Made by a program: the position numbers and the translations under genes | Assembly (NCBI RefSeq): GCF_001562275.1 | Contig: NZ_CP014304.1 | Location: 744,001-808,000 of the forward strand | Direction of reading: 5' to 3' | DNA length: 64,000 nucleotides | DNA from: Hymenobacter sp. PAMC 26628 | Lineage (GTDB): Bacteria > Bacteroidota > Bacteroidia > Cytophagales > Hymenobacteraceae | Notes under the pieces: model-generated | What the model was told of the DNA's origin: nothing | Database searches by the model: none | What the model saw: only the letters and a program-made list of their open reading frames with translations | In this document: positions 8,248 to 16,600 of the stretch, piece by piece | Layout of the letters: every line of letters starts with the position of its first letter | Numbering within the stretch: position 1 is the stretch's first letter

Positions 8248-9681
8248 TTATTTGCCGGCCTCAACTTTTCCTTCTTTCAGCTCGCGGAACACGTTGTTGA
8301 GCGATTCGGCCCAAGTAGGGTGGGCAAACACCATTTCCTGCAACACCTGGTACTTGAGGCGGCCGGCCATGGCAATTTCGAGCATGGCCATCACCTCGGC
8401 GGCGGCAGCCCCCACGATGGTGGCCCCGAGGAGGCGGTCGTCGGGGCCCACCAATACTTTCCAAAAGCCTTCGATTTCACCGGTTTGCTGGGCGCGGCCG
8501 GTGGTGGCCACCGGCATGACGGCCACCCGATAGGGCTGCTTTTTTTCCTGCGCCTGGCCTTCGCTGAAGCCAATGCGGGCCACTTGCGGCTCGGTGAAGA
8601 TGCAGTAGGGCAGGGGCCGCTGCTTGGCCGAGCGCCGCTTGCCGTGCAAAAGGGCGTCGCGCACAATGCGGTAGTCGTCGTAGGACAGGTGCGTGAACTG
8701 GGGCCCCCCGTGCACGTCGCCCAGCGCGTACACGCCGCGCACGTTGGTTTGCAGGTAGTCGTTGACTTGGACATAACCCTGCTCGTCGGTTTCGATACCG
8801 GCGAAGCCCAGGCCCAGGTCGCCGGTGTTGGGCGTGCGGCCGGTGGCCACCAGTAGGTGGGTGCCGCGAATGCGCCGTTCGCCCTCCGGAGTGTGGGCCG
8901 TGAGGGTAATGTGGCCGTCGGGGCCCTGGCTCACGCGGTGCACGTCGGCGCCTAGCACAAACTCCACGCCGTCGGCGCCGAGGCCGGTTTGCAGCGCCTC
9001 GCACACGTCATCGTCTTCGCGCTCGAGCAGCTGCGTGCCGTGTTCGACGATGGTGACGCGGCTGCCAAAGCGCCGAAACATCTGGCTGAATTCCAGCCCG
9101 ATGTAGCCGCCCCCCAGAATGACGAGGTGTTCGGGCAGCTTGTCAATGTTGAGCAGCTGGGTGGTGGTTAGGTACTTCACTTCGGCTAAGCCCGGTACGT
9201 CGGGCACGGCCTCGCGGGTGCCCGTATTGATGAAGATGAGCGGCGCGGTGAGGTCTTGGTACTCGTGGGGGGCGTCGTTGGGTACCATGCGCATCGTGCG
9301 GGGCCCCGTGAAGGCCGCGTGGCCGTATAGCACGGTTACGCCCACTTCGGGCGCGGTCAGGTTTTCTTCGATGCCAGCGCGCAGCTTGTCCAGCAACGCA
9401 TTTTTGCGGGCCATGGCGGCTTCCAGGTCCACTTTCATCTCGTCAGCGCCCGGCACAACCGGGGCAGCTACTTCGGGGGCCGTGCGCAGCAGGTGCAGGC
9501 GGTCGGCGGCGGCCAGCAGGGTTTTGGTGGGAATGCAGCCGTAGTTGATGCAGGAACCCCCGAGCTGCGCCTTTTCGATGAGGGCAACCCGGCGGCCGGC
9601 TTTGGCCAGGGCCGTGGCGAGGGGGTTGCCGGCTTGGCCAGAACCGATGATGAGGGCGTCGTATTTAATAGAAGCAGGCAT
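8248..9681 (-). CDS. Pyridine nucleotide-disulfide oxidoreductase (mercuric reductase-like)
   Basis: This 477-residue flavoprotein belongs to the class I disulfide reductases. The FAD site is ALIIGSGQAGNPLA, the redox-active pair is Cys44 and Cys49 in GGSCINYGC, a second dinucleotide site is VILGGGYIGLE, and the C-terminal dimerisation motif is HPTWAE. It resembles MerA but has neither the N-terminal heavy-metal domain nor the C-terminal Cys pair that delivers Hg(II). A general NAD(P)H-dependent dithiol oxidoreductase is therefore more likely. The start at 9681 is chosen because the nucleotide-binding strand follows directly. Confidence 0.88.
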   Translation of the reverse strand: MPASIKYDALIIGSGQAGNPLATALAKAGRRVALIEKAQLGGSCINYGCIPTKTLLAAADRLHLLRTAPEVAAPVVPGADEMKVDLEAAMARKNALLDKLRAGIEENLTAPEVGVTVLYGHAAFTGPRTMRMVPNDAPHEYQDLTAPLIFINTGTREAVPDVPGLAEVKYLTTTQLLNIDKLPEHLVILGGGYIGLEFSQMFRRFGSRVTIVEHGTQLLEREDDDVCEALQTGLGADGVEFVLGADVHRVSQGPDGHITLTAHTPEGERRIRGTHLLVATGRTPNTGDLGLGFAGIETDEQGYVQVNDYLQTNVRGVYALGDVHGGPQFTHLSYDDYRIVRDALLHGKRRSAKQRPLPYCIFTEPQVARIGFSEGQAQEKKQPYRVAVMPVATTGRAQQTGEIEGFWKVLVGPDDRLLGATIVGAAAAEVMAMLEIAMAGRLKYQVLQEMVFAHPTWAESLNNVFRELKEGKVEAGK

Positions 9682-9746
9682 AACGGAGGAGTTTGCCTTG
9701 GCATACGGGCCGGGGCCCCGGAAGGGCGGAGTGGGCAAGAAATCCT

Positions 9747-9754
9747 TACCTTCG
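9747..9754 (+). promoter_or_regulatory. -7 element variant (TACCTTCG)
   Basis: TACCTTCG lies 10 bases before the ATG at 9765. The same variant precedes the starts at 20606, 52933 and 62421. Confidence 0.45.
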
Positions 9755-9764
9755 CCGTTGAGGT

Positions 9765-10541
9765 ATGGTGCCGCCCCAGAAGCTATTTCGTTCCCTATTT
9801 ACTGCCTTGGTGTGGGGCGGTGTGCCCGTGGCCGCCGCAGGCTTGGCCGGCTGCACGTCGCTCTACTTTCCGCCGCCGCCACATGTGCCGTTGCTCACCC
9901 AAAAGAGCGAATTTTACGGCAGCGTCAGCACCAACCTGCAAAACAACTTTGCCTTCCAAGGGGCCTATGCCTTTGCCGACCACCTGGCGGCAGCGGGCAC
10001 GTTTTCGTCGCTGCACCGCTCGAAGAGCGACAAAACCGAGAACTTCGACTTTGCCGAGGCCAGCGTGGGCTACTTCACCCGCCTGCCCGACAAGCGCGTG
10101 CTGGAGGTGTACGCCGGCGCGGGCGGCGGCAGTACCGACCGCACCGAGCGCAACGCCGAGCAGCTCACCACCCGCCGCCTCGAAGGCAGCCTGAGCAAGG
10201 TATTCGTGCAGGTGAACTACGCCAGCAAAAAGAAACGCAGTGTGCACCTCGGCCACCACGACTTCCCGCTGAGCTACGGCACGGCCCTGCGCCTGAGCTA
10301 CGTGCAGCTCAACAACTTCCGCATCGACGGGCAGGGGCAGGCCCCCATCGGCAACGTCATCTTCGAGCCCATCACCTTCACGCGGGTGCAGCTGGCGGGG
10401 CCCTTCCAGCTCCAGCTCATGAGCGGCCAGGCCTTCGGCTTCCACCCCAACGACTACTTGAAGGCCGCCAACTCGGTGTTTCAACTCGGCCTGATTATCG
10501 GCCTCGGGGGCAGCAATTCGTGGAAGCCAGGCGCACAGTAA
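9765..10541 (+). CDS. Outer-membrane beta-barrel-like lipoprotein
   Basis: The 258-residue protein has a leader ending in AAAGLAGC, followed by TSLYFPPPPHVPLLTQKSE. Leader-Cys then Y-x-P-x-x-P-x-x-PLL is a recognisable start for a group of Bacteroidota surface lipoproteins. The rest alternates strand-like segments, such as GSVSTNLQNNFAFQGAYAFADH, GYFTRLPDKRVLEVYAGAGGG and SVFQLGLIIGLGG, so a small outer-membrane barrel is plausible. It is divergent from the flavoprotein gene and may be a paralogue of 6448-7221. The role is unknown. Confidence 0.75.
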   Translation: MVPPQKLFRSLFTALVWGGVPVAAAGLAGCTSLYFPPPPHVPLLTQKSEFYGSVSTNLQNNFAFQGAYAFADHLAAAGTFSSLHRSKSDKTENFDFAEASVGYFTRLPDKRVLEVYAGAGGGSTDRTERNAEQLTTRRLEGSLSKVFVQVNYASKKKRSVHLGHHDFPLSYGTALRLSYVQLNNFRIDGQGQAPIGNVIFEPITFTRVQLAGPFQLQLMSGQAFGFHPNDYLKAANSVFQLGLIIGLGGSNSWKPGAQ

Positions 10542-10589
10542 ACGGCGCACTGAAAAAATTTAGGTTGAAAATCAATTCATTGCGTTGAG

Positions 10590-10627
10590 TTCACAAGGTT
10601 TAGTTGTGCACAACTAAACCTTGTGAA
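10590..10627. promoter_or_regulatory. 38-bp perfect palindrome upstream of ohr (candidate OhrR/MarR-type operator)
   Basis: Bases 10590-10608 are the exact reverse complement of 10609-10627, centred on TTGTGCACAA. It ends 49 bases before the ohr ATG. Peroxide-responsive MarR-family repressors (OhrR) bind palindromes in front of ohr in other bacteria. No ohrR gene is visible in the window. An RNA hairpin role is also possible, but no T-run follows. Confidence 0.55.
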
Positions 10628-10676
10628 ACCGTTCCGGGTTAACCGTTTAAATTCACTACTTATTACCCCCAACACC

Positions 10677-11108
<432 letters not shown>

Positions 11109-11129
11109 TTTTAGGTTAGGCTTGTAAAG

Positions 11130-11170
11130 GCAGGGGCCCCGGTGCATTGCGCCGGGGCCCCTGCTTTTTT
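11130..11170 (+). terminator. Strong rho-independent terminator after ohr
   Basis: A perfect 13-bp GC stem (11130-11142 with 11152-11164) is followed by TTTTTT. Each arm contains GGGGCCCC, the octamer that is over-represented across the window. Confidence 0.9.
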
Positions 11171-11205
11171 GAGTTGGGTGAGAAAAGAAGAGTAATTTTC
11201 CAGCT

Positions 11206-11862
11206 ATGAAAGTCGAATTAATCCCCGCGATAGAGATTTCGCGAACCGCTGTGGACTGGGAAAGAGTTGGCCAGCACCCAATTGGCGATTTTCAGCGAAA
11301 CCCAGCTGAATGGGATGATTATCAAAGACGAGTTTTAGAAGTCGCAGGATTGGCTGATTATAGTCGAGTGATCAAAGGAAGTCCTTTTCTTCATCTCAAC
11401 CAGTGGAGCTTGCCAGATTTACGGAAACTCATAAAAGCTCATTTGCTTATTGAAGATGAACCCGTACCGGTGAATGAGTCTTGTGCTCTTTTTGGTGGCG
11501 GCGTGCTTTTCGTCGATGATGTGCCTGTTTTGGTACCGCAGTGTTGCAGTACAATTGCAGATTTCTATGGTTGGAAACAAATAGTAGCCCCATCGTTTGG
11601 GTCAGGTTATTTCTGCCTTGAAGGCCATCCAGTACCCAGGGCTGAAAGACAAGGAAACTTACTCACCATTAACTGTCAGGATAAAGACGAAACATTTGAC
11701 CAGCCAGCTCAGAAACAAATAATTGTTGGAGTAAATGAATTAGCTGCTGCTATTGAGAAAGCTGAATTAGTAATTCTAAATTTTTCAGATAAGATAGATG
11801 CATTATCGACCGAATTTGGCGTACAAAAACTTTCGGACTATTTAATTCTCGCCAAAGAATAA
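11206..11862 (+). CDS. Uncharacterised protein, AT-rich gene
   Basis: This 218-residue protein has no signal peptide or membrane helix and I do not recognise its family. It is acidic with mixed alpha/beta character: an N-terminal part starting MKVELIPAIEISRTAVDWER, a central Cys pair (VPQCCSTIADFYGWKQIV), and FCLEGHPVPRAE. Its base composition and codon use are clearly AT-richer than all flanking genes, which suggests recent transfer. The gene ends at a bidirectional terminator. Size and composition resemble polymorphic-toxin immunity proteins, but that is only a resemblance. Confidence 0.75.
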   Translation: MKVELIPAIEISRTAVDWERVGQHPIGDFQRNPAEWDDYQRRVLEVAGLADYSRVIKGSPFLHLNQWSLPDLRKLIKAHLLIEDEPVPVNESCALFGGGVLFVDDVPVLVPQCCSTIADFYGWKQIVAPSFGSGYFCLEGHPVPRAERQGNLLTINCQDKDETFDQPAQKQIIVGVNELAAAIEKAELVILNFSDKIDALSTEFGVQKLSDYLILAKE

Positions 11863-11895
11863 AAAAGGCCTTGGCAACTTGCCAAGGCCTTTTTT
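11861..11895. terminator. Bidirectional terminator between the AT-rich orphan and sucD
   Basis: GGCCTTGGCAA and its inverse TTGCCAAGGCC are separated by one base and flanked by A6 on the left and T6 on the right, so the hairpin can terminate both convergent genes. Confidence 0.9.
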
Positions 11896-11930
11896 ATTCA
11901 AGATGGTTTACTAAGCAAAGACCATCAAAC

Positions 11931-12812
11931 CTACTTGGCGCCCAGCACGCGCAGCATGGTGTCGCCAATCTCGGCGGGCGAATCCACGACGTGGATGCCG
12001 CACTCGCGCATGATGGCCATTTTGGCGGCGGCGGTATCGTCCGCACCGCCCACGATGGCGCCGGCGTGGCCCATGCGGCGGCCGGGAGGCGCGGTTTGGC
12101 CGGCGATGAAGCCCACGACGGGCTTCTTATTGCCGGTTTCCTTGATCCAGCGGGCGGCTTCGGCTTCCATGCCGCCGCCAATTTCGCCGATCATCACGAT
12201 GCCTTCGGTTTCGGGGTCGTTCATCAACATTTCTACCGCCTGCTTGGTGGTGGTGCCGATAATGGGGTCGCCGCCAATGCCGATGGCTGTGGTCTGGCCC
12301 AGGCCGGCCTTGGTGAGCTGGTCAACGGCTTCGTAGGTCAGCGTGCCGGACTTGGACACGATGCCCACGCGGCCCTTCGTGAAGATGAAGCCGGGCATGA
12401 TGCCCACTTTGCACTCGCCGGCGGTCATCACGCCGGGGCAGTTCGGCCCGATCATCGTGATGTCGGGGCGGTCCTTCAGGTAGTGCTTCACGGCAATCAT
12501 GTCCTTGGTCGGGATGCCCTCGGTGATGGTCACGATGACCTTGATGCCGGCTTGGGCGGCTTCGAGGATGGCGTCGGCGGCGAAGGCCGGGGGCACGAAA
12601 ATGATGCTGGTGTCGGCCTGGGTGGCGGCCACGGCGTCGGCCACGGTGTTGAACACCGGCAGGTCGAGGTGCTGGGTGCCGCCCTTGCCCGGCGTCACGC
12701 CGCCCACCACGTGGGTGCCGTAGTCAATCATTTGCCCGGCGTGGAACGAGCCCTCGGAGCCGGTGAAGCCCTGCACGATAACCTTGGAGTTTTTGTTGAC
12801 CAGAACGCTCAT
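11931..12812 (-). CDS. sucD: Succinate--CoA ligase subunit alpha
   Basis: The 293-residue protein is the alpha subunit of succinyl-CoA synthetase, which makes ATP or GTP from succinyl-CoA in the TCA cycle. The CoA-binding N-terminal domain has [21 protein letters not shown]. The ligase domain follows, and the phosphorylated His is His249 in GHAGAIVGG. The beta subunit gene sucC is not in this window, so the two genes are unlinked here. The start ATG at 12812 faces the cystathionine beta-synthase-like gene across a 181-bp gap full of GGGGCCCC. Confidence 0.97.
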   Translation of the reverse strand: MSVLVNKNSKVIVQGFTGSEGSFHAGQMIDYGTHVVGGVTPGKGGTQHLDLPVFNTVADAVAATQADTSIIFVPPAFAADAILEAAQAGIKVIVTITEGIPTKDMIAVKHYLKDRPDITMIGPNCPGVMTAGECKVGIMPGFIFTKGRVGIVSKSGTLTYEAVDQLTKAGLGQTTAIGIGGDPIIGTTTKQAVEMLMNDPETEGIVMIGEIGGGMEAEAARWIKETGNKKPVVGFIAGQTAPPGRRMGHAGAIVGGADDTAAAKMAIMRECGIHVVDSPAEIGDTMLRVLGAK

Positions 12813-12905
12813 TCTTGGGGATTTGGGGGATGAAAACGATGGGAAGGGGTGGCCTGCGCCGCCGCAAAAGTAGGGCTAATTCGGCGGGCGGCGGCACATA
12901 AAAAT

Positions 12906-12952
12906 AGGGGCCCCGGGGCCCGCCCGCCCGGCCCGGGGCCCCGGGGCCCTGC
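12906..12952. repeat. Cluster of four GGGGCCC units in the sucD/CBS divergent region
   Basis: Four overlapping copies of GGGGCCC/GGGGCCCC are arranged as an approximate palindrome around a GCCCGCCCGGCCC core, just upstream of the -7 element at 12963. The region could form a very stable cruciform or hairpin. Confidence 0.8.
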
Positions 12953-12962
12953 CCGAATGCCG

Positions 12963-12970
12963 TACCTTTG
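12963..12970 (+). promoter_or_regulatory. -7 element (TACCTTTG) for the cystathionine beta-synthase-like gene
   Basis: TACCTTTG, an exact TAnnTTTG match, lies 23 bases before the ATG at 12994. Confidence 0.6.
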
Positions 12971-12993
12971 CCGCTTCCTACCCAACGTTGGTC

Positions 12994-13971
12994 ATGCATT
13001 ATAATCACATCATCGAAGCCGTCGGCCACACCCCGCTCGTCCGGCTCAACAAAGTTACCGAAGGCATCAAAGGCACCATTTTGGCCAAAGTCGAGTACTT
13101 CAACCCCGGCAACTCGGTGAAGGACCGCATGGCCATCCGCATGGTGGAAGACGCCGAAAAGGCCGGCTTGCTCAAGCCCGGCGGCACCATCATCGAGGGC
13201 ACAAGCGGCAACACGGGCATGGGCCTGGCGCTGGCCGCCATTGCGAAGGGCTACCAAACCATCTTCGTGATGAGCGACAAGCAGAGCAAGGAGAAGCAGG
13301 ACATTCTGCGCGCCGTGGGGGCCCAAGTAGTGGTGTGCCCCGTGGATGTGGCCCCCGACGACCCGCGCTCCTACTACTCGGTGGCCCGCCGCCTCAACCA
13401 GGAAACGCCCAACTCCTTCTACCCCAACCAGTACGACAACCTCTCGAACACCGCCGCCCACTACGAGCACACGGGCCCCGAGATTTGGGCCGGCACCGAA
13501 GGCCAGATCACCCACTGGGCGGCCGGCGTGGGCACGGGCGGCACCATCTGCGGCGTGAGCAAGTACCTCAAGGAGCAGAATCCCAGCGTGTTCACGCTCG
13601 GCCTCGATACCTACGGCTCGGTGTTCAAGAAGTACAAGGAAACCGGCATCTTCGACCCCAACGAAATTTATCCTTATAAAACGGAAGGCATCGGCGAGGA
13701 CATTCTGCCAAAAAACGTGGACTTCAACGTAATTGACCAGTTCCTCAAGGTGACCGACAAAGACGCCGCCCTGATGACGCGCCGCCTGGCCAAGGAAGAA
13801 GGCCTGTTTGTGGGCTGGAGCTGCGGCTCGGCCGTGTCCGGGGCCCTGGCCTACGCCCGCGAGCACCTCAAGGAAACCGATACGATGGTGGTGTTGCTGC
13901 CCGACCACGGCACCCGCTACCTGGGCAAAATCTACAACGACGACTGGATGCAGGCCCAGGGCTGGCTGTAG
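12994..13971 (+). CDS. Cystathionine beta-synthase / cysteine synthase-type PLP enzyme
   Basis: The 325-residue protein is a fold-type II PLP enzyme. The PLP Lys is Lys43 in NPGNSVKDRMA. The substrate loop is EGTSGNTGMGLA, and GVGTGGTICG is the phosphate-binding loop. Several stretches (DVAPDDPRSYYSVA, the YDNLSN region, NEIYPYKTEGIGEDILPKN) match cystathionine beta-synthase cores better than CysK. It stops after the catalytic core and lacks the C-terminal CBS-pair regulatory module. It would act in sulfur amino acid metabolism, either cystathionine or cysteine formation. The ATG at 12994 is preferred to the TTG two codons upstream. Confidence 0.88.
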   Translation: MHYNHIIEAVGHTPLVRLNKVTEGIKGTILAKVEYFNPGNSVKDRMAIRMVEDAEKAGLLKPGGTIIEGTSGNTGMGLALAAIAKGYQTIFVMSDKQSKEKQDILRAVGAQVVVCPVDVAPDDPRSYYSVARRLNQETPNSFYPNQYDNLSNTAAHYEHTGPEIWAGTEGQITHWAAGVGTGGTICGVSKYLKEQNPSVFTLGLDTYGSVFKKYKETGIFDPNEIYPYKTEGIGEDILPKNVDFNVIDQFLKVTDKDAALMTRRLAKEEGLFVGWSCGSAVSGALAYAREHLKETDTMVVLLPDHGTRYLGKIYNDDWMQAQGWL

Positions 13972-14078
13972 GGCCTTCAGGGTCAGAATTATTCGCCCTT
14001 TCGCCCTACTGTTGGGGTTGTGCGTGTTGCGGCCGACGCGTAATTTCGCGGGTTCTTGTTTAATAAAACGATTAGTTT

Positions 14079-14480
14079 ATGCCCAGTTCTCTAAACCACA
14101 TCGTGTTAGTGGACGACAACGAAACCACCAGTTTTTTGAATAACCGCTTGTTGGGGCGGCTGGCGGTGGCCGAAAAGGTGACGACGTACACCCGCGCCGA
14201 CGAGGCCTTTACCAACCTCTGGGCCGACGGGGCCCCGGCGCCCGATCTGGTGTTTGTGGACCTGAAAATGCCCGGCGTATCGGGCTTTGAGTTCCTGAAA
14301 ATGTACAGCAACCTGCCCGAGCCCGTGCAAAACAAAACGGTACTGGCCGTGCTCACCACCTCCATGCACCAGGCCGACACCGCCCGCGTGGCCGAGTACC
14401 CCAACGTGGAATACCTCACCAAGCCCCTGACCGAAGAAAAAATGCAAAAGCTGCTGGACAAGCGCTTTCAGCAAGCTTAG
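14079..14480 (+). CDS. Single-domain response regulator
   Basis: The 133 residues form one CheY-like receiver and nothing else. The acidic pair is VDDNE near the start, the phospho-acceptor is Asp61 in VFVDLKMPG, the Thr/Ser switch is VLTTSMH, and the conserved Lys is Lys115 in YLTKPL. With no output domain, it probably acts by protein-protein contact or in a phosphorelay. No kinase gene is adjacent. A perfect terminator follows at once, so it seems to be monocistronic. Confidence 0.92.
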   Translation: MPSSLNHIVLVDDNETTSFLNNRLLGRLAVAEKVTTYTRADEAFTNLWADGAPAPDLVFVDLKMPGVSGFEFLKMYSNLPEPVQNKTVLAVLTTSMHQADTARVAEYPNVEYLTKPLTEEKMQKLLDKRFQQA

Positions 14481-14500
14481 CCGAGAATTATCTGAAAAAC

Positions 14501-14537
14501 GAAAAAGCCGCCGGATGCATTATCCGGCGGCTTTTTC
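14501..14537. terminator. Terminator after the response regulator
   Basis: GCCGCCGGAT and its inverse ATCCGGCGGC are separated by 5 bases and flanked by A5 and T5. It can act in both directions. Confidence 0.9.
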
Positions 14538-14575
14538 GTGCCTGAATGGCTTAAGAATCATCCGAATAGGAGGAC

Positions 14576-14655
14576 TTGTCATTCCGACGAAGGAGGAATC
14601 TGAGCAAACCCATCCAATAGGCAGTCCTCAGATTCCTCCTTCGTCGGAATGACAA
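14576..14655. repeat. Palindromic intergenic element (29-bp perfect arms)
   Basis: Bases 14576-14604 are the exact inverse of 14627-14655 (TTGTCATTCCGACGAAGGAG on the outside). The loop is 22 bases. It lies between the terminator and the 3' end of the adenine deaminase gene. It belongs to the same general class as the other GTCAT-ended palindromes but has its own arm sequence. Confidence 0.9.
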
Positions 14656-14674
14656 ATTTCCTTCGAACAGCTGC

Positions 14675-16333
14675 TCAGGCTACGGCATCAACGAACCGGA
14701 AGGCCTCGCCGTCGAACAAGCCCTTGTCGCTCAGCTTCAGGCTGGGGATGACGAGCAGGGCCATGAAGGAAAGCGTCATAAACGGGGCCCCCAGCGGCGA
14801 GCCCAGCCGCTTGGCGAAGGCGTCGAGGGCGGCGTAGGCGGCCGCCACGTCGGCCCCCGGCTGGTCCGACATGAGGCCGGCCACGGGCAGTGGCAGCAGC
14901 AGCTCCTCGCCGCCGGGGCCCACCGCTGCCAGGCCGCCCCGGGCCCCGATGACGAGGTTGACGGCCTGCGCCAGGCTGGCGTCGTCGCAGCCCACAGCCG
15001 TGATGTTGTGCGAGTCGTGGCCCACGCTGCTGGCCAGGGCCCCGCCCATCAGCCCGAAGCCCTTGATGAACGCCACCGCCGGCGGCACGTGCGCCCGGTA
15101 GCGGTTCACCACGGCCAGCTTGAGCACGTCGCGCGCCGGGTCGGCCACAATTTTGCCGTGTTCGACGCGCGCCGGCACATCAAGCCGGGCCGTGACGAGC
15201 TGCCCATCAAAGCACTCGATGACGCGCAGCGTGGGGGCCCCAGCGGCCGGCGCGGGCACCTGGAAATCAGCCGCCTGCACGGGCTGGGCGTGGAAGTTGT
15301 TGGCCGCTGCGATGGGTGCGGCGGGCAGCTGCGACTGGCCATTTTCGGCCACCAGCTGGCCGTCGAGGTACGTCTTTCGCACTTGGAAATCGGTGAGGTT
15401 GTCGACCACGATGAAGTCGGCCGGGTCGCCCACGCGCAGCAGGCCCACGGGCAGGCGGTAGTGCTGCACGGGGTTCACGCAGGCCACTTGCAGCACGTCG
15501 AACACGTTGTTTCCCAGTGCTAACGCCCGGCGCACCAACTGGTCGATGTGGCCGAGCACGAGTGTGTCGGGGTGCTTGTCGTCGGAGCAGAACATGAGGT
15601 GCGGGAAGTGCTCGGGCAGCAGCTCGATGAGGGCGTCGAAGTTGCGGGCCGCCGAGCCCTCGCGGATCAGGATTTTCATGCCCGCGGCCAGCTTGTCGCG
15701 GGCCTCGTCGGCGGTGAAGCACTCGTGGTCGGTGGCGATGCCGGCGCTGGCGTACCGGGCGGCGTCGGGGCCCCGCAGGCCGGGCGCGTGGCCATCCACG
15801 GGGCGGCCGGCTGTCTGGGCCAGGGCAATTTTCTCCATCACGCCGGGGTCGCGGCCCAGCACGCCGGGCCAGTTCATCACCTCGGCCAGGTAGCCGATTT
15901 TCGGGTTCTCGAACAGCTGGGCAATGTCGGCCGCCGTGATTTCGGCCCCGGCCGTCTCGAACGGCGTGGCCGGCACGCAGCTGGGGGCCCCGAAGCAAAA
16001 CTTGAACGGCGAGGTAGCGGCGTTGTCCAGCATGTACTGCACGCCGGCCACGCCCAGCACGTTGCCAATTTCGTGGGGATCCGACACGGTGGCGACCGTG
16101 CCGTGGGCCACCGCCAGCCGCGCAAACTCGCTGGGCACCAGCAAAGAGCTTTCCACGTGCACGTGCGCGTCCACGAAGCCGGGCAGGGCGTAGGGCAGGG
16201 CCGCGTCGGGCGCTGGGGCCCCGGTGGGCACGATGGCCGCAATGCGCCCGTCGGCCACCTGGACGGTGGCGGGGCGCACGGTGCGGGCGAAGACGTCGAC
16301 GACGTTGGCAAGCAAAGAAAAATCAGTGGACAT
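14675..16333 (-). CDS. ade: Adenine deaminase
   Basis: The 552-residue protein converts adenine to hypoxanthine and ammonia in purine salvage. It has the amidohydrolase metal motif PGFVDAHVHVES (His57, His59), then HGTVATVSDPHEIGNVLG, the HAPGL and ATDHECFT segments, CSDDKHPD, and the Ade-specific C-terminal half (VGHDSHNITAVGCDD, and GLMSDQP). Length and order fit bacterial Ade. The ATG at 16333 is chosen because MSTDFSLLANVVDVF leads straight into the first beta-sandwich; upstream in-frame codons add an unlikely Pro-rich tail. Confidence 0.95.
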   Translation of the reverse strand: MSTDFSLLANVVDVFARTVRPATVQVADGRIAAIVPTGAPAPDAALPYALPGFVDAHVHVESSLLVPSEFARLAVAHGTVATVSDPHEIGNVLGVAGVQYMLDNAATSPFKFCFGAPSCVPATPFETAGAEITAADIAQLFENPKIGYLAEVMNWPGVLGRDPGVMEKIALAQTAGRPVDGHAPGLRGPDAARYASAGIATDHECFTADEARDKLAAGMKILIREGSAARNFDALIELLPEHFPHLMFCSDDKHPDTLVLGHIDQLVRRALALGNNVFDVLQVACVNPVQHYRLPVGLLRVGDPADFIVVDNLTDFQVRKTYLDGQLVAENGQSQLPAAPIAAANNFHAQPVQAADFQVPAPAAGAPTLRVIECFDGQLVTARLDVPARVEHGKIVADPARDVLKLAVVNRYRAHVPPAVAFIKGFGLMGGALASSVGHDSHNITAVGCDDASLAQAVNLVIGARGGLAAVGPGGEELLLPLPVAGLMSDQPGADVAAAYAALDAFAKRLGSPLGAPFMTLSFMALLVIPSLKLSDKGLFDGEAFRFVDAVA

Positions 16334-16382
16334 AAGCGGAACGGACGGGCCGGGCAATGGGGTTCGGACTGGCAAAGAACCT

Positions 16383-16390
16383 TACATTTG
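16383..16390 (+). promoter_or_regulatory. -7 element (TACATTTG) for the small lipoprotein gene
   Basis: TACATTTG fits TAnnTTTG and lies 34 bases before the GTG at 16425. Confidence 0.5.
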
Positions 16391-16424
16391 GCTAAACAAG
16401 CCGTTATCCTAACCTAGTATTCCC

Positions 16425-16574
16425 GTGAAAAAGATTATCGCCTTTGCGCTGCTGGCCCCGCTGCTGCTGGCCAGCGGCGGCTGCGCCCGCCAAAGCTCCA
16501 TGCAGAAGAAAACCAGCTGGTACAAGCACCACAAATCGGGCAAGCACGTGCCCTGCCCCTGCGAGGGGCATTAA
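16425..16574 (+). CDS. Small lipoprotein, 49 residues
   Basis: A GTG start gives MKKIIAFALLAPLLLASGGC, a textbook lipoprotein signal with the lipidated Cys at position 20. The mature part is only about 29 residues, Lys/His-rich in the middle (SWYKHHKSGKH) and ending VPCPCEGH, with a Cys-Pro-Cys motif. It has its own -7 element and sits 26 bases before the next gene, so the two are probably co-transcribed. I do not recognise the family. The C-P-C plus His residues could bind metal, but this is a guess. Confidence 0.7.
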   Translation: MKKIIAFALLAPLLLASGGCARQSSMQKKTSWYKHHKSGKHVPCPCEGH

Positions 16575-16600
16575 TTCTTCACCATTGCTGCCGCTCCTGC

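Noticed and set aside
8248..9681. Calling the flavoprotein mercuric reductase
   Set aside because: No heavy-metal domain and no C-terminal Cys pair; no mer genes are near.
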